Source: Rubripirellula sp. (GTDB lineage Bacteria; Planctomycetota; Planctomycetia; Pirellulales; Pirellulaceae). Taken from it: DNA of 46,770 nucleotides. Every line of letters begins with the position of its first letter. The first letter of the stretch is position 1. This document shows, one piece after another, positions 34,647-43,402 of the stretch. The notes under the pieces were generated by a model, which saw only the letters and a list, made by a program, of their open reading frames with translations, was not told the origin of the DNA and ran no database searches. The position numbers and the translations under genes were made by a program. The stretch covers positions 1-46,770 of the forward strand of contig JAKMEW010000290.1 in NCBI GenBank assembly GCA_022425745.1, given 5' to 3'.

Positions 34647-37076
34647 ATGATGTTTCAGTTCTATTCTAAGACTCTTGTCCTTGCTGCGATCGCGTTTTTG
34701 TTTTGCTCCGTTGCTCAGGCTTACAGGCCAGAGTTAGTGAGCTCGACTCCACGTGGCATGCAGAGGGGTACCACGCAAAAAGTGGTGCTCGAAGGCGTGC
34801 GTTTAAGCGATTCTAGGCAATTGTTGCTCGACCAACCCGGTATCAACGTGGTGGGTTTGAAGCCGCTGGATGACAAAAAAGTAGAGGTGGAGCTTGAGAT
34901 TCCTGCTTCGACAAAGCCTGGGCTTTACCCAATGCGTATCGTTGCGGAGACAGGCTTGAGCAATGTACTGATGTTTGGAGTTGGAGCTTTACCAAATATT
35001 GAGGAAGCGGAACCGAACAGTGATTTTGCATCGCCCCAAGTCATCGAGAACAACGTAACAGTTGAAGGATCAGTCGCTCGAGAGGATGAGGACTTCTATG
35101 CAGTGACCCTCAAGGAAGGCGAACGCCTAACAGTAGAACTTGAGGGAGTTCGGATAAAAAAAGGACGCAGTAATCCATTCTTTGACCCGTACGTGGCCAT
35201 TCTTAATTCAGAAAGATTTGAACTTGCTACAAGTGACGATGCTCCGCTGTTGCAGCAAGATTGCCTTTGCTCAATCAGGGCACCTGCTGACGGCCAGTAT
35301 TTGGTCGTGGTAAGAGACAGTTCGTTTGGAGGGAGCAACGATCGTTACCGAATGCACGTCGGCTCATTTCCCCGACCCGTGGCGGTTGCTCCCGCTGGTG
35401 GAGCACCTGGTGAACTCGTCGAAATGACGTTTATTGATTCTCTCGGAGAAGCATGGGTTGAGAACGTGCAGCTTCCAAGTGAGGAATCAGATGCATTTCC
35501 GGTTGTTGTAGAAAATGATCTTGGTGTTGCGCCCTCACCTAACTTTGTAAGAGTTAAAAGCCAATCGAATATCTTGGAAGTCGAGCCAAATAACTCGTAC
35601 AAAGAAGCAACTATCGGATCACTGCCCGCTGCATTCACTGGCATTATCGGTGAGCCTGGCGATTATGATTTCTTTGGGTTTGAGGCAAAGAAGGGGCAGA
35701 CGGTTCGGTTGAAGCTGTTCGCTCGCAAGACCTTACGGTCACAATTGGATGGAGTGGTCAATGTTTACAACTCCAAGGGCGGTCGTGTCGGTGGGAATGA
35801 TGATTCGGGCGGGTTGGATAGCTCGCTGGATTATAAAATCCCCGAAGATGGTGTTTATCATGTTGCCATTAATGATCACTTGCGCGGTGGCGGACCTGCA
35901 TACAGCTATAGGCTAGAAGCGACCCTAGTCGAACCTGAGTTAGTTCTAACTCTTCCGGATCGGCAAAGATATGTTGCCACGCAAATTAATGTTGCTCAAG
36001 GCAACCGAACCGCAGTGATGCTAAATGCGTCGCGACGTGGTGTAGCCGGCCCAGTAGATTTAGAGTGTTTAAATCTGCCTGAGGGCGTTACTTTGACTCC
36101 GCTCCAGATGCCGGCTAACCAGAGCACAGTGCCTTTTTTGCTGACAGCCGCGGCTGATGCTCCATTGGATGGTCGTTTGGTCAGCGTTGTTGGGACGATT
36201 CCTGAAAACCCAATCCAAGGGCGGTTTACCCAGCAGCACCAGATGCTGATTGGGCTCAATAACAACGTTGTTAATGATTACAACGCTGATCGTGCAGCTA
36301 TTGCTGTCATCAAGTCGATGCCTTGCACCATTGAAATTGTGGCACCGAAGGTGCCTATCGTTCGCAATGGTTCGATGGGGCTAGTTGTGAAAATCAATCG
36401 CGGCGACTTGGATGCCGATGTGCCGATTCGAATGCTCTATAACCCTCCAGGCATCGGATCGAGTGGTAGTATTAAGATCCCAAAGGGGCAGGATGAAGCA
36501 GTGATTCCATTGACAGCCAACGGTTCTGCGGCAATCGGCCAGTGGCCGATCATTGCTTACGCTTCTGTAGCGGGTAATGAGATTGCCAGTGATCCAGTGA
36601 TGCTTGATGTGCAAGACAAGCTCTTCAATTTCACCTTCCCGAAAACCTCTGCAGAATTGAGCAGTGAGGCGACGGTGATCGTTGAAGTCGAGGTCTTACG
36701 TGAATTTGCGGGTAGCGGCGAGATTGAATTGCTTGGTCTCCCAGCCGGTGTCGTTTGCGAGCAAACAAAGTTGCCAGTGACGCAAGAGACCGAGCAACTT
36801 GCTTATCGCGTCAAAGTTGAGGAGGCTGCAAGGGTCGGCCAGCATAAGTCAATTGTCGCCCGCGCAACCGTAACCAGTGCAGATGGTGAAATACGCCAAA
36901 CGCTTGGTACAGGCATCCTTCAGGTTGATAAACCGTTGCCAGCTCCCGTTGCGAAGAAGGAAGAGCCGAAGGCAAAGGAGGCACCAAAAGCAGCGCCACC
37001 AAAGCCAGCACAGGAAAAGCCACTTAGTAGGCTTGAGCAGTTAAGATTACTGAAGAAACAGCAGTCAGAAGAATAA
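34647..37076 (+). CDS. Exported PPC-domain protein
   Basis: An 809-residue protein with a signal peptide (about residues 1-25, ending AQA). An N-terminal Ig/TIG-like stretch (about 28-105, STPRGMQRGTTQKVVLEG) is followed by two bacterial pre-peptidase C-terminal-type domains, at about 115-240 (EAEPNSDFASPQ, DEDFYAVTLKEGERL) and 305-430 (EVEPNNSYKEAT, GDYDFFGFEAKKGQTV). More beta-sandwich-like repeats follow, and the tail is rich in Lys/Pro/Ala (KKEEPKAKEAPKAAPPKPAQ) ending RLEQLRLLKKQQ. No catalytic domain is seen, so it is probably a binding or scaffold protein outside the cytoplasm. It lies between DUF1501 and DUF1549 genes in the same direction, which suggests joint function. ATG 34650 is an equally good start. 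Confidence 0.85.
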   Translation: MMFQFYSKTLVLAAIAFLFCSVAQAYRPELVSSTPRGMQRGTTQKVVLEGVRLSDSRQLLLDQPGINVVGLKPLDDKKVEVELEIPASTKPGLYPMRIVAETGLSNVLMFGVGALPNIEEAEPNSDFASPQVIENNVTVEGSVAREDEDFYAVTLKEGERLTVELEGVRIKKGRSNPFFDPYVAILNSERFELATSDDAPLLQQDCLCSIRAPADGQYLVVVRDSSFGGSNDRYRMHVGSFPRPVAVAPAGGAPGELVEMTFIDSLGEAWVENVQLPSEESDAFPVVVENDLGVAPSPNFVRVKSQSNILEVEPNNSYKEATIGSLPAAFTGIIGEPGDYDFFGFEAKKGQTVRLKLFARKTLRSQLDGVVNVYNSKGGRVGGNDDSGGLDSSLDYKIPEDGVYHVAINDHLRGGGPAYSYRLEATLVEPELVLTLPDRQRYVATQINVAQGNRTAVMLNASRRGVAGPVDLECLNLPEGVTLTPLQMPANQSTVPFLLTAAADAPLDGRLVSVVGTIPENPIQGRFTQQHQMLIGLNNNVVNDYNADRAAIAVIKSMPCTIEIVAPKVPIVRNGSMGLVVKINRGDLDADVPIRMLYNPPGIGSSGSIKIPKGQDEAVIPLTANGSAAIGQWPIIAYASVAGNEIASDPVMLDVQDKLFNFTFPKTSAELSSEATVIVEVEVLREFAGSGEIELLGLPAGVVCEQTKLPVTQETEQLAYRVKVEEAARVGQHKSIVARATVTSADGEIRQTLGTGILQVDKPLPAPVAKKEEPKAKEAPKAAPPKPAQEKPLSRLEQLRLLKKQQSEE

Positions 37077-37103
37077 TTCATAACCTAAGATAGAACGACA
37101 AAA

Positions 37104-37143
37104 ATACCGAGGTTTGGTCACCATGCGCGTGATAGCTCGGTAT
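37104..37143. promoter_or_regulatory. Hairpin in the leader of the DUF1549 gene
   Basis: ATACCGAG (37104-37111) pairs with CTCGGTAT (37136-37143). Inside the loop, TCAC (37118-37121) pairs with GTGA (37129-37132). The structure sits 38 bases before the DUF1549 start. No T-run follows on the plus strand; on the minus strand it is followed by TTTT, where no gene would use it. It may protect or control the downstream message. Confidence 0.4.
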
Positions 37144-37181
37144 CGAATCGAACGCCCCAAGATTAAAGGTTCGAAATAATC

Positions 37182-39647
37182 ATGCGTTTTCAATCGCTGA
37201 TAGCAGTGGCATTGATCGTTTGCTTTTTTAACCAAACAGCTTTCGCGGCAGAACCTGCGGTCGCTGCAGCGGCTGCAAAGTCGACACCGCCTACTGGAGC
37301 AGGTGTTCAATTGTCCGTTTTTCCTGCGTCGATTGATTTGACGACCTCGAGGGATTACCAATCGTTTATTGCGATGGTCCGCCGACCCGACGACATCACG
37401 TTTGATGTTACCGAGACAGCTACTTGGAGTCTGGCGGATCAGCAATTTGGTCGAATTGAGGGTAACCAGGTTTTCCCGCTCAGCGATGGGGAGACGGAGC
37501 TAATTTGTGATTACGGTGGCCAGCAAATCAGAGTACCAGTTAAGGTTTCCCGAAGTGCTGAGACACTGCCATTGTCGTTTGAAAAGGACATTGTGCCGAT
37601 TCTCACTCGTAGTGGATGTAACACGGGAAGTTGTCATGGTGCCGCGAGGGGCAAAGATGGATTCATGATCAGTCTGTTCGGTTATGATCCTAATGGTGAC
37701 TATCATCGTGTAACTCGTGAAATCGGTATGCGACGGATCAACTTGGCTGTTCCAAATGAGAGTCTGCTGCTCACCAAAGCAGTCGGTCAGGTTCCGCATT
37801 CCGGGGGTAAGCTTTTTGGGCAAGACAGTATTTATTACTCGATGATTCTCGAATGGCTACGTGCTGGTGCTTTGGCTGACGCAGAGGCTCCGCCAAAAGT
37901 CACGAGTTTAGATGTCTTTCCGCCGCAGGCAGTAATTGAGGGGAAGGATAGTACGCAGAGATTTGTCGCTATCGCTCACTACGATGATGGCACCACCCGA
38001 GATGTCACTAATCTATCTGCTTTCATGACGAATAATGAAACTTCGGCAGCAATCGACCAAGATGGTTTGGTGACTGCTGGCGCTCGTGGTGAAGCTTTCG
38101 TGATGGCGAGGTTTGAAACCAAAACCGAAGGACGTCAAGTTCTCGTATTGCCTACCGATCTTCAGTACGAGGCACCGGAGATTACTGGCAATTACATCGA
38201 TCAACTTGTCGGTAAGAAGCTGAATAAGTTGCGTATTTTGCCGAGTGGCTTGTGCACCGACGAAGAGTTCTTGCGACGCGTGACGATCGACATTACCGGG
38301 CAACTTCCCACCGAGGAAGAATACAATGGATTCATGGCTGATCAAGCAGATGACAAGCGTTCTGCATTAATCGAGCGTTTGCTTGGGCGAAAAGAGTTTA
38401 GCGAAATCTGGGCGATGAAGTTCGCACAACTGTTGATGATTAAAAGTTCGAACCAAGTCAGCTACAAGTCGGCGTTCCTTTACAACCAATGGTTAACTGA
38501 TAAGTTTGCGAAGAACGTTCCAGTCGATCAAATGGTTCGTGAATTGTTAGGATCAACGGGTGGCACATTCAGTAATCCGGCAACGAATTATTATCAGATT
38601 GAAATAGATACACTGAAGCGTGCGGAGAATGTTGCACAGGTCTTCATGGGTATTCGTACACAATGTGCTCAGTGCCATAACCATCCACTCGATCGTTGGA
38701 CGATGGACGACTATTACGGTTTCGCGGCTTTCTTCTGTCAAACGGGAACCAAAAATGCGGAAGATTACCGCGAAAAGATCATCTACGATCGCCGCAGCGG
38801 AGAAGTAAAGCATCCGGTTAGCGGACAGACCATGACGCCACAGTTTCTTGGAGGCGAGCCGGTGGATACGAAAGGTCAAGACCGCCGAGTGGTCATGGCT
38901 GATTGGTTAACCAGTCGAGAGAACCCATATTTCTCCACTAGTATTGCTAATCGTGTTTGGGCACATTTCATGGGTGTTGGAACTGTCGATCCTGTTGATG
39001 ATATTCGCGTCAGTAACCCGCCAACCAACCCAGAACTTTTTCGGGAACTGGGAAATAAGCTAGCGGAGTACAATTTTGATTTCCGTCAGTTAGTCCGTGA
39101 TATCTGCAACAGCAAGGCGTATCAAAGAAGCGCTTCGCCCAACGAGAGTAATCGAACGGATACACGTAATTATGCTTACGCTGTTGTTCGACGTATTCCT
39201 GCTGAGATGATGATGGATTGCGTTAGTCAGGTTACCAACACCAATGAAAAGTTTAGGGGCCTGCCACTTGGAGCTCGTGCGGTTCAGATTGCTGACGGTC
39301 GAACAAGCACCTATTTCCTAGACACCTTTGGACGCGCTCCGCGAGAAACGGTATGTGATTGCGAAGCATCAACGGATCCATCGTTGTCGCAAGCTTTGCA
39401 TTTGTTAAACGGGAGTTCAACGAACGGTAAAATCACCCAGGGTAAAGTGGTGACTGACTTGCTCGAGGGTTCCACGCCTGAGCAGGCACTTGATCGGCTT
39501 TATGTGCGGTGTCTCTCGCGATACCCAACCGAAGCTGAGCGTGCGGAATTGCTTGCTGCTGTCAATGCTTCGCCCAGTCCGAAAGAGGGCTTGGAAGATA
39601 TCTTTTGGGCGATCCTGAACTCTCGTGAGTTCGTATTCAATCACTGA
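37182..39647 (+). CDS. DUF1549/DUF1553 protein with cytochrome-like heme motifs
   Basis: An exported 821-residue protein (signal peptide about residues 1-23). Domains in order: an Ig-like N-terminal domain (about 40-125); a cytochrome-like segment with CNTGSCH, a CX4CH spacing (near 145); a BIG_2-like Ig domain (about 240-325, DVFPPQAVIEGKDSTQRF); DUF1549 (about 340-550, including a standard CX2CH motif CAQCHNHPLDRW); and DUF1553 (about 570-815, with ANRVWAHFMGVG, NPPTNPELFRELG and SNGKAYQRS-like NSKAYQRS). This is the normal architecture of this planctomycete family; one or two covalent hemes are likely. Its substrate is unknown. It pairs with the DUF1501 gene two positions upstream, the usual association for both families. 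Confidence 0.93.
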   Translation: MRFQSLIAVALIVCFFNQTAFAAEPAVAAAAAKSTPPTGAGVQLSVFPASIDLTTSRDYQSFIAMVRRPDDITFDVTETATWSLADQQFGRIEGNQVFPLSDGETELICDYGGQQIRVPVKVSRSAETLPLSFEKDIVPILTRSGCNTGSCHGAARGKDGFMISLFGYDPNGDYHRVTREIGMRRINLAVPNESLLLTKAVGQVPHSGGKLFGQDSIYYSMILEWLRAGALADAEAPPKVTSLDVFPPQAVIEGKDSTQRFVAIAHYDDGTTRDVTNLSAFMTNNETSAAIDQDGLVTAGARGEAFVMARFETKTEGRQVLVLPTDLQYEAPEITGNYIDQLVGKKLNKLRILPSGLCTDEEFLRRVTIDITGQLPTEEEYNGFMADQADDKRSALIERLLGRKEFSEIWAMKFAQLLMIKSSNQVSYKSAFLYNQWLTDKFAKNVPVDQMVRELLGSTGGTFSNPATNYYQIEIDTLKRAENVAQVFMGIRTQCAQCHNHPLDRWTMDDYYGFAAFFCQTGTKNAEDYREKIIYDRRSGEVKHPVSGQTMTPQFLGGEPVDTKGQDRRVVMADWLTSRENPYFSTSIANRVWAHFMGVGTVDPVDDIRVSNPPTNPELFRELGNKLAEYNFDFRQLVRDICNSKAYQRSASPNESNRTDTRNYAYAVVRRIPAEMMMDCVSQVTNTNEKFRGLPLGARAVQIADGRTSTYFLDTFGRAPRETVCDCEASTDPSLSQALHLLNGSSTNGKITQGKVVTDLLEGSTPEQALDRLYVRCLSRYPTEAERAELLAAVNASPSPKEGLEDIFWAILNSREFVFNH

Positions 39648-39847
39648 GCATGGCGGCTCGGGAAGAACCACCAGGAAGTTGGTTTTTCCGTGTTTGTCGG
39701 CTTTTTAACGTCCGCTTTTGGAACTGTGACCTACAGTTCGCAGAGGCCTGCGCTCGTTTTGGCGTAATAGGTCAGGCGGTTATTTAGACAGATCTTTAAG
39801 TGAGCAAGACGATAGATCGCTCACACACAGTTTTGACGGAATTCACG

Positions 39848-42800
39848 ATGCAGAGATTTGTATTTGCACTATTGGTCTTTGGCGGACTTTCAGACGCTAT
39901 TTTCGCTCAGGATGCTAGTAAAGCTGCGGCGCCGGTGAATTTTGTAGAGCATGTGCTGCCGATTTTCCGGCAACATTGCCTTCAATGTCACAACGCTAAT
40001 GATGCTGAAGCGGGCTTGGCAATCGATAGCTTCGGAGCCGTCATGGAAGGTGGAGGTAGCGGCGATGTGGTATCTGCCGGCGATTCTGCCGCAAGTCGGC
40101 TTTATCTTGTGATGACACATGATGAAGAACCAGCCATGCCACCGAATCAAGATCCGATTCCACCGGAGCAGCTTGAGATTATCAAACGTTGGATCGACGG
40201 AGGTTTGCTCGAAAATAGTGGAAGCAAGGCCAAGAAACGAAAGGGACCGTCGCTAAGTTTCTCGTCGTCCAATTCCGGTAAACCAGACGAAGTTATCATG
40301 CCGGAATCAGTTTGGCGAGTTCCAGTGGTAACGTCGGATCGAGCTGCAGCGGCAAGCGCGATCGCCGCCAGTCCATGGGCTCCATTAGTTGCTGTTGCGG
40401 GACAGCGGCAAGTGTCCCTTTATGATACTGAGTCGAATGATCTTCTTGGTGTCTTACCGTATCCCGAGGGGATTCCGCAAGTTCTGAGATTCAATCGTGA
40501 TGGAGGATACCTACTAGTAGCAGGTGGGACGCACTCCTCGATGGGTACAGCATCGCTTTACGACGTGCGCAATGGACAAAGATTATTGAGCGTCGGTGAT
40601 GAATTGGATGTTGTCTTTGGCGCGGATATCAACGACTCAATGACCCGTGTTGCGTTGGGCGGTCCGCAAAAAATGGTTCGTATTTTTGATACAGGTTCGG
40701 GTGAAGCAGTCTTTGAGCTGAAAAAGCACACCGACTGGGTTTATTGCGTCGATTACAGCCCAGACGGTGTTCTGGTTGCCTCGGGCGACCGCTCTGGCGG
40801 GCTTCATGTATGGGAAGCTGAGACCGGGCGGCTTTACTTGGATTTGATCGGTCACAAGGGCGCGGTTCGGTCGGTAGTGTGGAGAGGTGATTCAAATGTG
40901 TTGGTCAGCGCTAGTGAAGATGGCACCGTAAAAATGTGGGAGATGAATGCCGGAAACCAATTGAAGAGTTTCAACGCGCACTCCGGAGGTGTAACGGGCA
41001 TCGCCATGTCACAGGACGGGAAGATAGTGACTTCGGGAAAAGATCGAACCGTTAAAGTTTGGAATGCCGACGGTAGTGCAATTGCCACCATGCCTGCTTT
41101 TAGCGAACCGGCACTTGAGGTAGCGATCACCCACGATAGTAGTCGTGTCGTCGGCGGCGACTGGAACGGCCGTACCCTGATGTGGGAGATTGCAGACCCC
41201 AAAAAAGTGGAAGAGCTTCAGGCAAACCCACCTTCTTTGAAGCAGCAAGTCGCAATCCAACAGAATGAGGTTGATGAACTGGCGAAGAAACGAGATTCCG
41301 TCGCTACCAAGCAAAAAGCGGGCGAGCAGGTGATCGCTGCGTATGTAGCGAGTGAAAAAACATTGGCTGCGCAGATTCAGCAATCCGAAGAAGCCATGAA
41401 AAAAGCTCTCGAAGACAAAGCTGCAGCAGAAACCAAGATGAACTCGCTTCAGGACCTTTCGAAGATTTCTCAGGCGAAAATCAACGAGATGAAAGCGCAG
41501 GTGGACCAACAAAAGAAGTCAATGGCTGCTCTGGTTGTTAGTCGCGACGAGGTTGCTAAGAAAATCGCAGCAATAACCGTTAGTCAAAATGAAGCTTCTA
41601 TCAGTAGCGAGAAAGCAAAGGCAGGTATCGTTGATAGCGTTTCGAAGCAAGATTCAATTGCGTCGAAGCTTGCAGAGAAAACGGCAACCCAAGCCAAGCA
41701 AGAAATGGCACTGCTGGCGAAAATACAAATGATGGGTGACGAAGTTAAGGCTACGACTGAGATGCAGAATCGCCTTGCGGAAAATATGAAATCGTTTGAG
41801 GCGGAAATTGCTACCGCGAAAAAACTAGGTGATGACTACGCCGAACAGTTACGAGCTCTTTCTGCCAAAAAAGGCGGTGTGGAGAAACTCCGTGAAGAAC
41901 AAATGAAAGTCGCTGCACAGCTGAGTGAAAAAGTTGGCGAGGCAAACAGTAAGTTGGCGGAGCTAAAGGCCAAGCAAGAAGCATCGTCAGATGATTCCGA
42001 GAAAGCTGCTATCTCTGAGCAGGTAGCTAATGCGGAGGCGGCGATTCAAGAAATGAAGACAAAAATTCAGGAATCAACAAAAGCCAGCGAAGCGGCGTCA
42101 GCCGAAATCTCAAAAATTGCAGTGGATGCAAACGCTGTGGAAAAAAGTCAGGAACAAGTAGCTAACAAAGCTAAACAACTGACTAGCGAGCTATCGAAGG
42201 TTCAAGAATCGATGAAAAATGCAGGCACTAAGGTGGATGCCGCGAAGCTTGAGCAATCCAAAGTGGCTATGCAGCTGGAAGAGTTCAATGTTGCAATGGA
42301 ACAACTGGCAGCCGAAAAAGCGGAGGCAGTCAAACAGGTTGCGCTTTTAATAAAGGAAGAGACGCAGCAAAAAGATGCCTTAAATCGATATCAGGCGGTC
42401 GTCGCTGGCCATGCAACAGATATTCAAAAGCTGACTGGCGAGTCCGCAACGCTCACAGGCGAAAAAGATGCCTTGGAGGGTGCAACGGCCAAAATGAGTC
42501 AATTGCTCTCCGAAGAGGAGAGTAATCTTGCGAGCATGGTCAACGAATTAAATGCAATTCCGGCAGTGCTACAGACATTGACTAAGCAAACGGATGAGTA
42601 CCAGAAGACGATACCTGCAATTCAGTTAAAGATCACTGAAACAGCCAAGCAGCGCGAAGAATCTCAGCAAATGTTAGCGACGATCAGCGAAGAACTCGCA
42701 ACGGTTGATAGGGAAGTTAACGAAGCGACGGGAGAACTAAATACTCTTCAGTCAGAGCTTGTGGCTTTTGAAAGTACTTCTGAGCGTCTCCGCGCGGAAG

Positions 42801-43105
42801 CCGCGAAGGCAAGTGAGCTTGCCTCTGCACAGCGAGCGGAGCTCGAACCGCTACAGGCTGGAGTAGATGCCTTGAAAGTCACGATCTCTGAGCAGGATGA
42901 GAAGCTTAAGGCTGCCCAAGCAGAGATGGCTCGAGTCGAAAAGGAGTTGAAGATGCTGCAGCAATCTCAGGCAGAATCGAAAGCGACTCAGGAAGAAGCG
43001 ATGAAAAAGCTTCAGGAGTCCAGTGCGGCTTACGAAGAACTTGAGGCTACTGAGCAAGAAGCAAAGGAGAAGCTGGATTTTTTCCAGTCCGCCTACGGCG
43101 CATAG
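39848..43105 (+). CDS. Exported cytochrome - WD40 propeller - long coiled-coil protein
   Basis: A 1085-residue protein. Signal peptide residues 1-21 (ending IFAQ); a planctomycete cytochrome domain (about 30-115) with HCLQCHN heme motif, MPPNQDPIPPEQ and IIKRWIDGG; a WD40 region (about 160-455) in which I count seven repeats, enough for one closed beta-propeller (clear units: GGLHVWEAETGR, GTVKMWEMNAG, RTVKVWNADG); then about 630 residues of almost unbroken heptad-like, Ala/Glu/Lys/Gln-rich sequence to the C-terminus, a very long coiled coil. I infer a periplasmic, possibly electron-carrying protein with a rod for assembly. I chose ATG 39848 over GTG 39800 because it begins the signal peptide. 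It follows the DUF1549 gene by 200 bases. Confidence 0.9.
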   Translation: MQRFVFALLVFGGLSDAIFAQDASKAAAPVNFVEHVLPIFRQHCLQCHNANDAEAGLAIDSFGAVMEGGGSGDVVSAGDSAASRLYLVMTHDEEPAMPPNQDPIPPEQLEIIKRWIDGGLLENSGSKAKKRKGPSLSFSSSNSGKPDEVIMPESVWRVPVVTSDRAAAASAIAASPWAPLVAVAGQRQVSLYDTESNDLLGVLPYPEGIPQVLRFNRDGGYLLVAGGTHSSMGTASLYDVRNGQRLLSVGDELDVVFGADINDSMTRVALGGPQKMVRIFDTGSGEAVFELKKHTDWVYCVDYSPDGVLVASGDRSGGLHVWEAETGRLYLDLIGHKGAVRSVVWRGDSNVLVSASEDGTVKMWEMNAGNQLKSFNAHSGGVTGIAMSQDGKIVTSGKDRTVKVWNADGSAIATMPAFSEPALEVAITHDSSRVVGGDWNGRTLMWEIADPKKVEELQANPPSLKQQVAIQQNEVDELAKKRDSVATKQKAGEQVIAAYVASEKTLAAQIQQSEEAMKKALEDKAAAETKMNSLQDLSKISQAKINEMKAQVDQQKKSMAALVVSRDEVAKKIAAITVSQNEASISSEKAKAGIVDSVSKQDSIASKLAEKTATQAKQEMALLAKIQMMGDEVKATTEMQNRLAENMKSFEAEIATAKKLGDDYAEQLRALSAKKGGVEKLREEQMKVAAQLSEKVGEANSKLAELKAKQEASSDDSEKAAISEQVANAEAAIQEMKTKIQESTKASEAASAEISKIAVDANAVEKSQEQVANKAKQLTSELSKVQESMKNAGTKVDAAKLEQSKVAMQLEEFNVAMEQLAAEKAEAVKQVALLIKEETQQKDALNRYQAVVAGHATDIQKLTGESATLTGEKDALEGATAKMSQLLSEEESNLASMVNELNAIPAVLQTLTKQTDEYQKTIPAIQLKITETAKQREESQQMLATISEELATVDREVNEATGELNTLQSELVAFESTSERLRAEAAKASELASAQRAELEPLQAGVDALKVTISEQDEKLKAAQAEMARVEKELKMLQQSQAESKATQEEAMKKLQESSAAYEELEATEQEAKEKLDFFQSAYGA

Positions 43106-43402
43106 GAGTTGCCTTTTTTGCATTCTCTGAACATCAGCCCAGTCGAGGATCGTTCTCGCTCTGGGCTCGTGGTGAACGTGTCTCCCCGCTCCGCTAGTAG
43201 AGGTTCTATTTCCCGCCAACCACTTAGATTGGTTATATCGATTGTGAGCGAAATGTCGCTCGCCCTCTCCACGCCGTTTTGGCTTTTTCTTGGTAGTAGG
43301 TGCATGGCTGCTTAGAATAGAAGGGATGATTGATACGCGTCTCTTGAAAAGCCGTTACCGAGTTTTGTTGCTAACCATTGTCGTGGTTCGAAGAAGTATT
43401 AC

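Noticed and set aside
39663-39687. Hairpin with T-run after the DUF1549 gene
   Set aside because: AACCA/TGGTT is only five strong pairs, and extending it uses the T-run itself, so it is not a convincing terminator.
41230-43090. Possible internal DNA repeats in the coiled-coil region
   Set aside because: The repetitive feel comes from heptad-like amino acid composition; I found no long exact nucleotide repeat.
43136-43167. Hairpin AGCCCAG/CTGGGCT after the coiled-coil gene
   Set aside because: Bulged stem with no T-run and no clear link to a gene; listed here only as seen.
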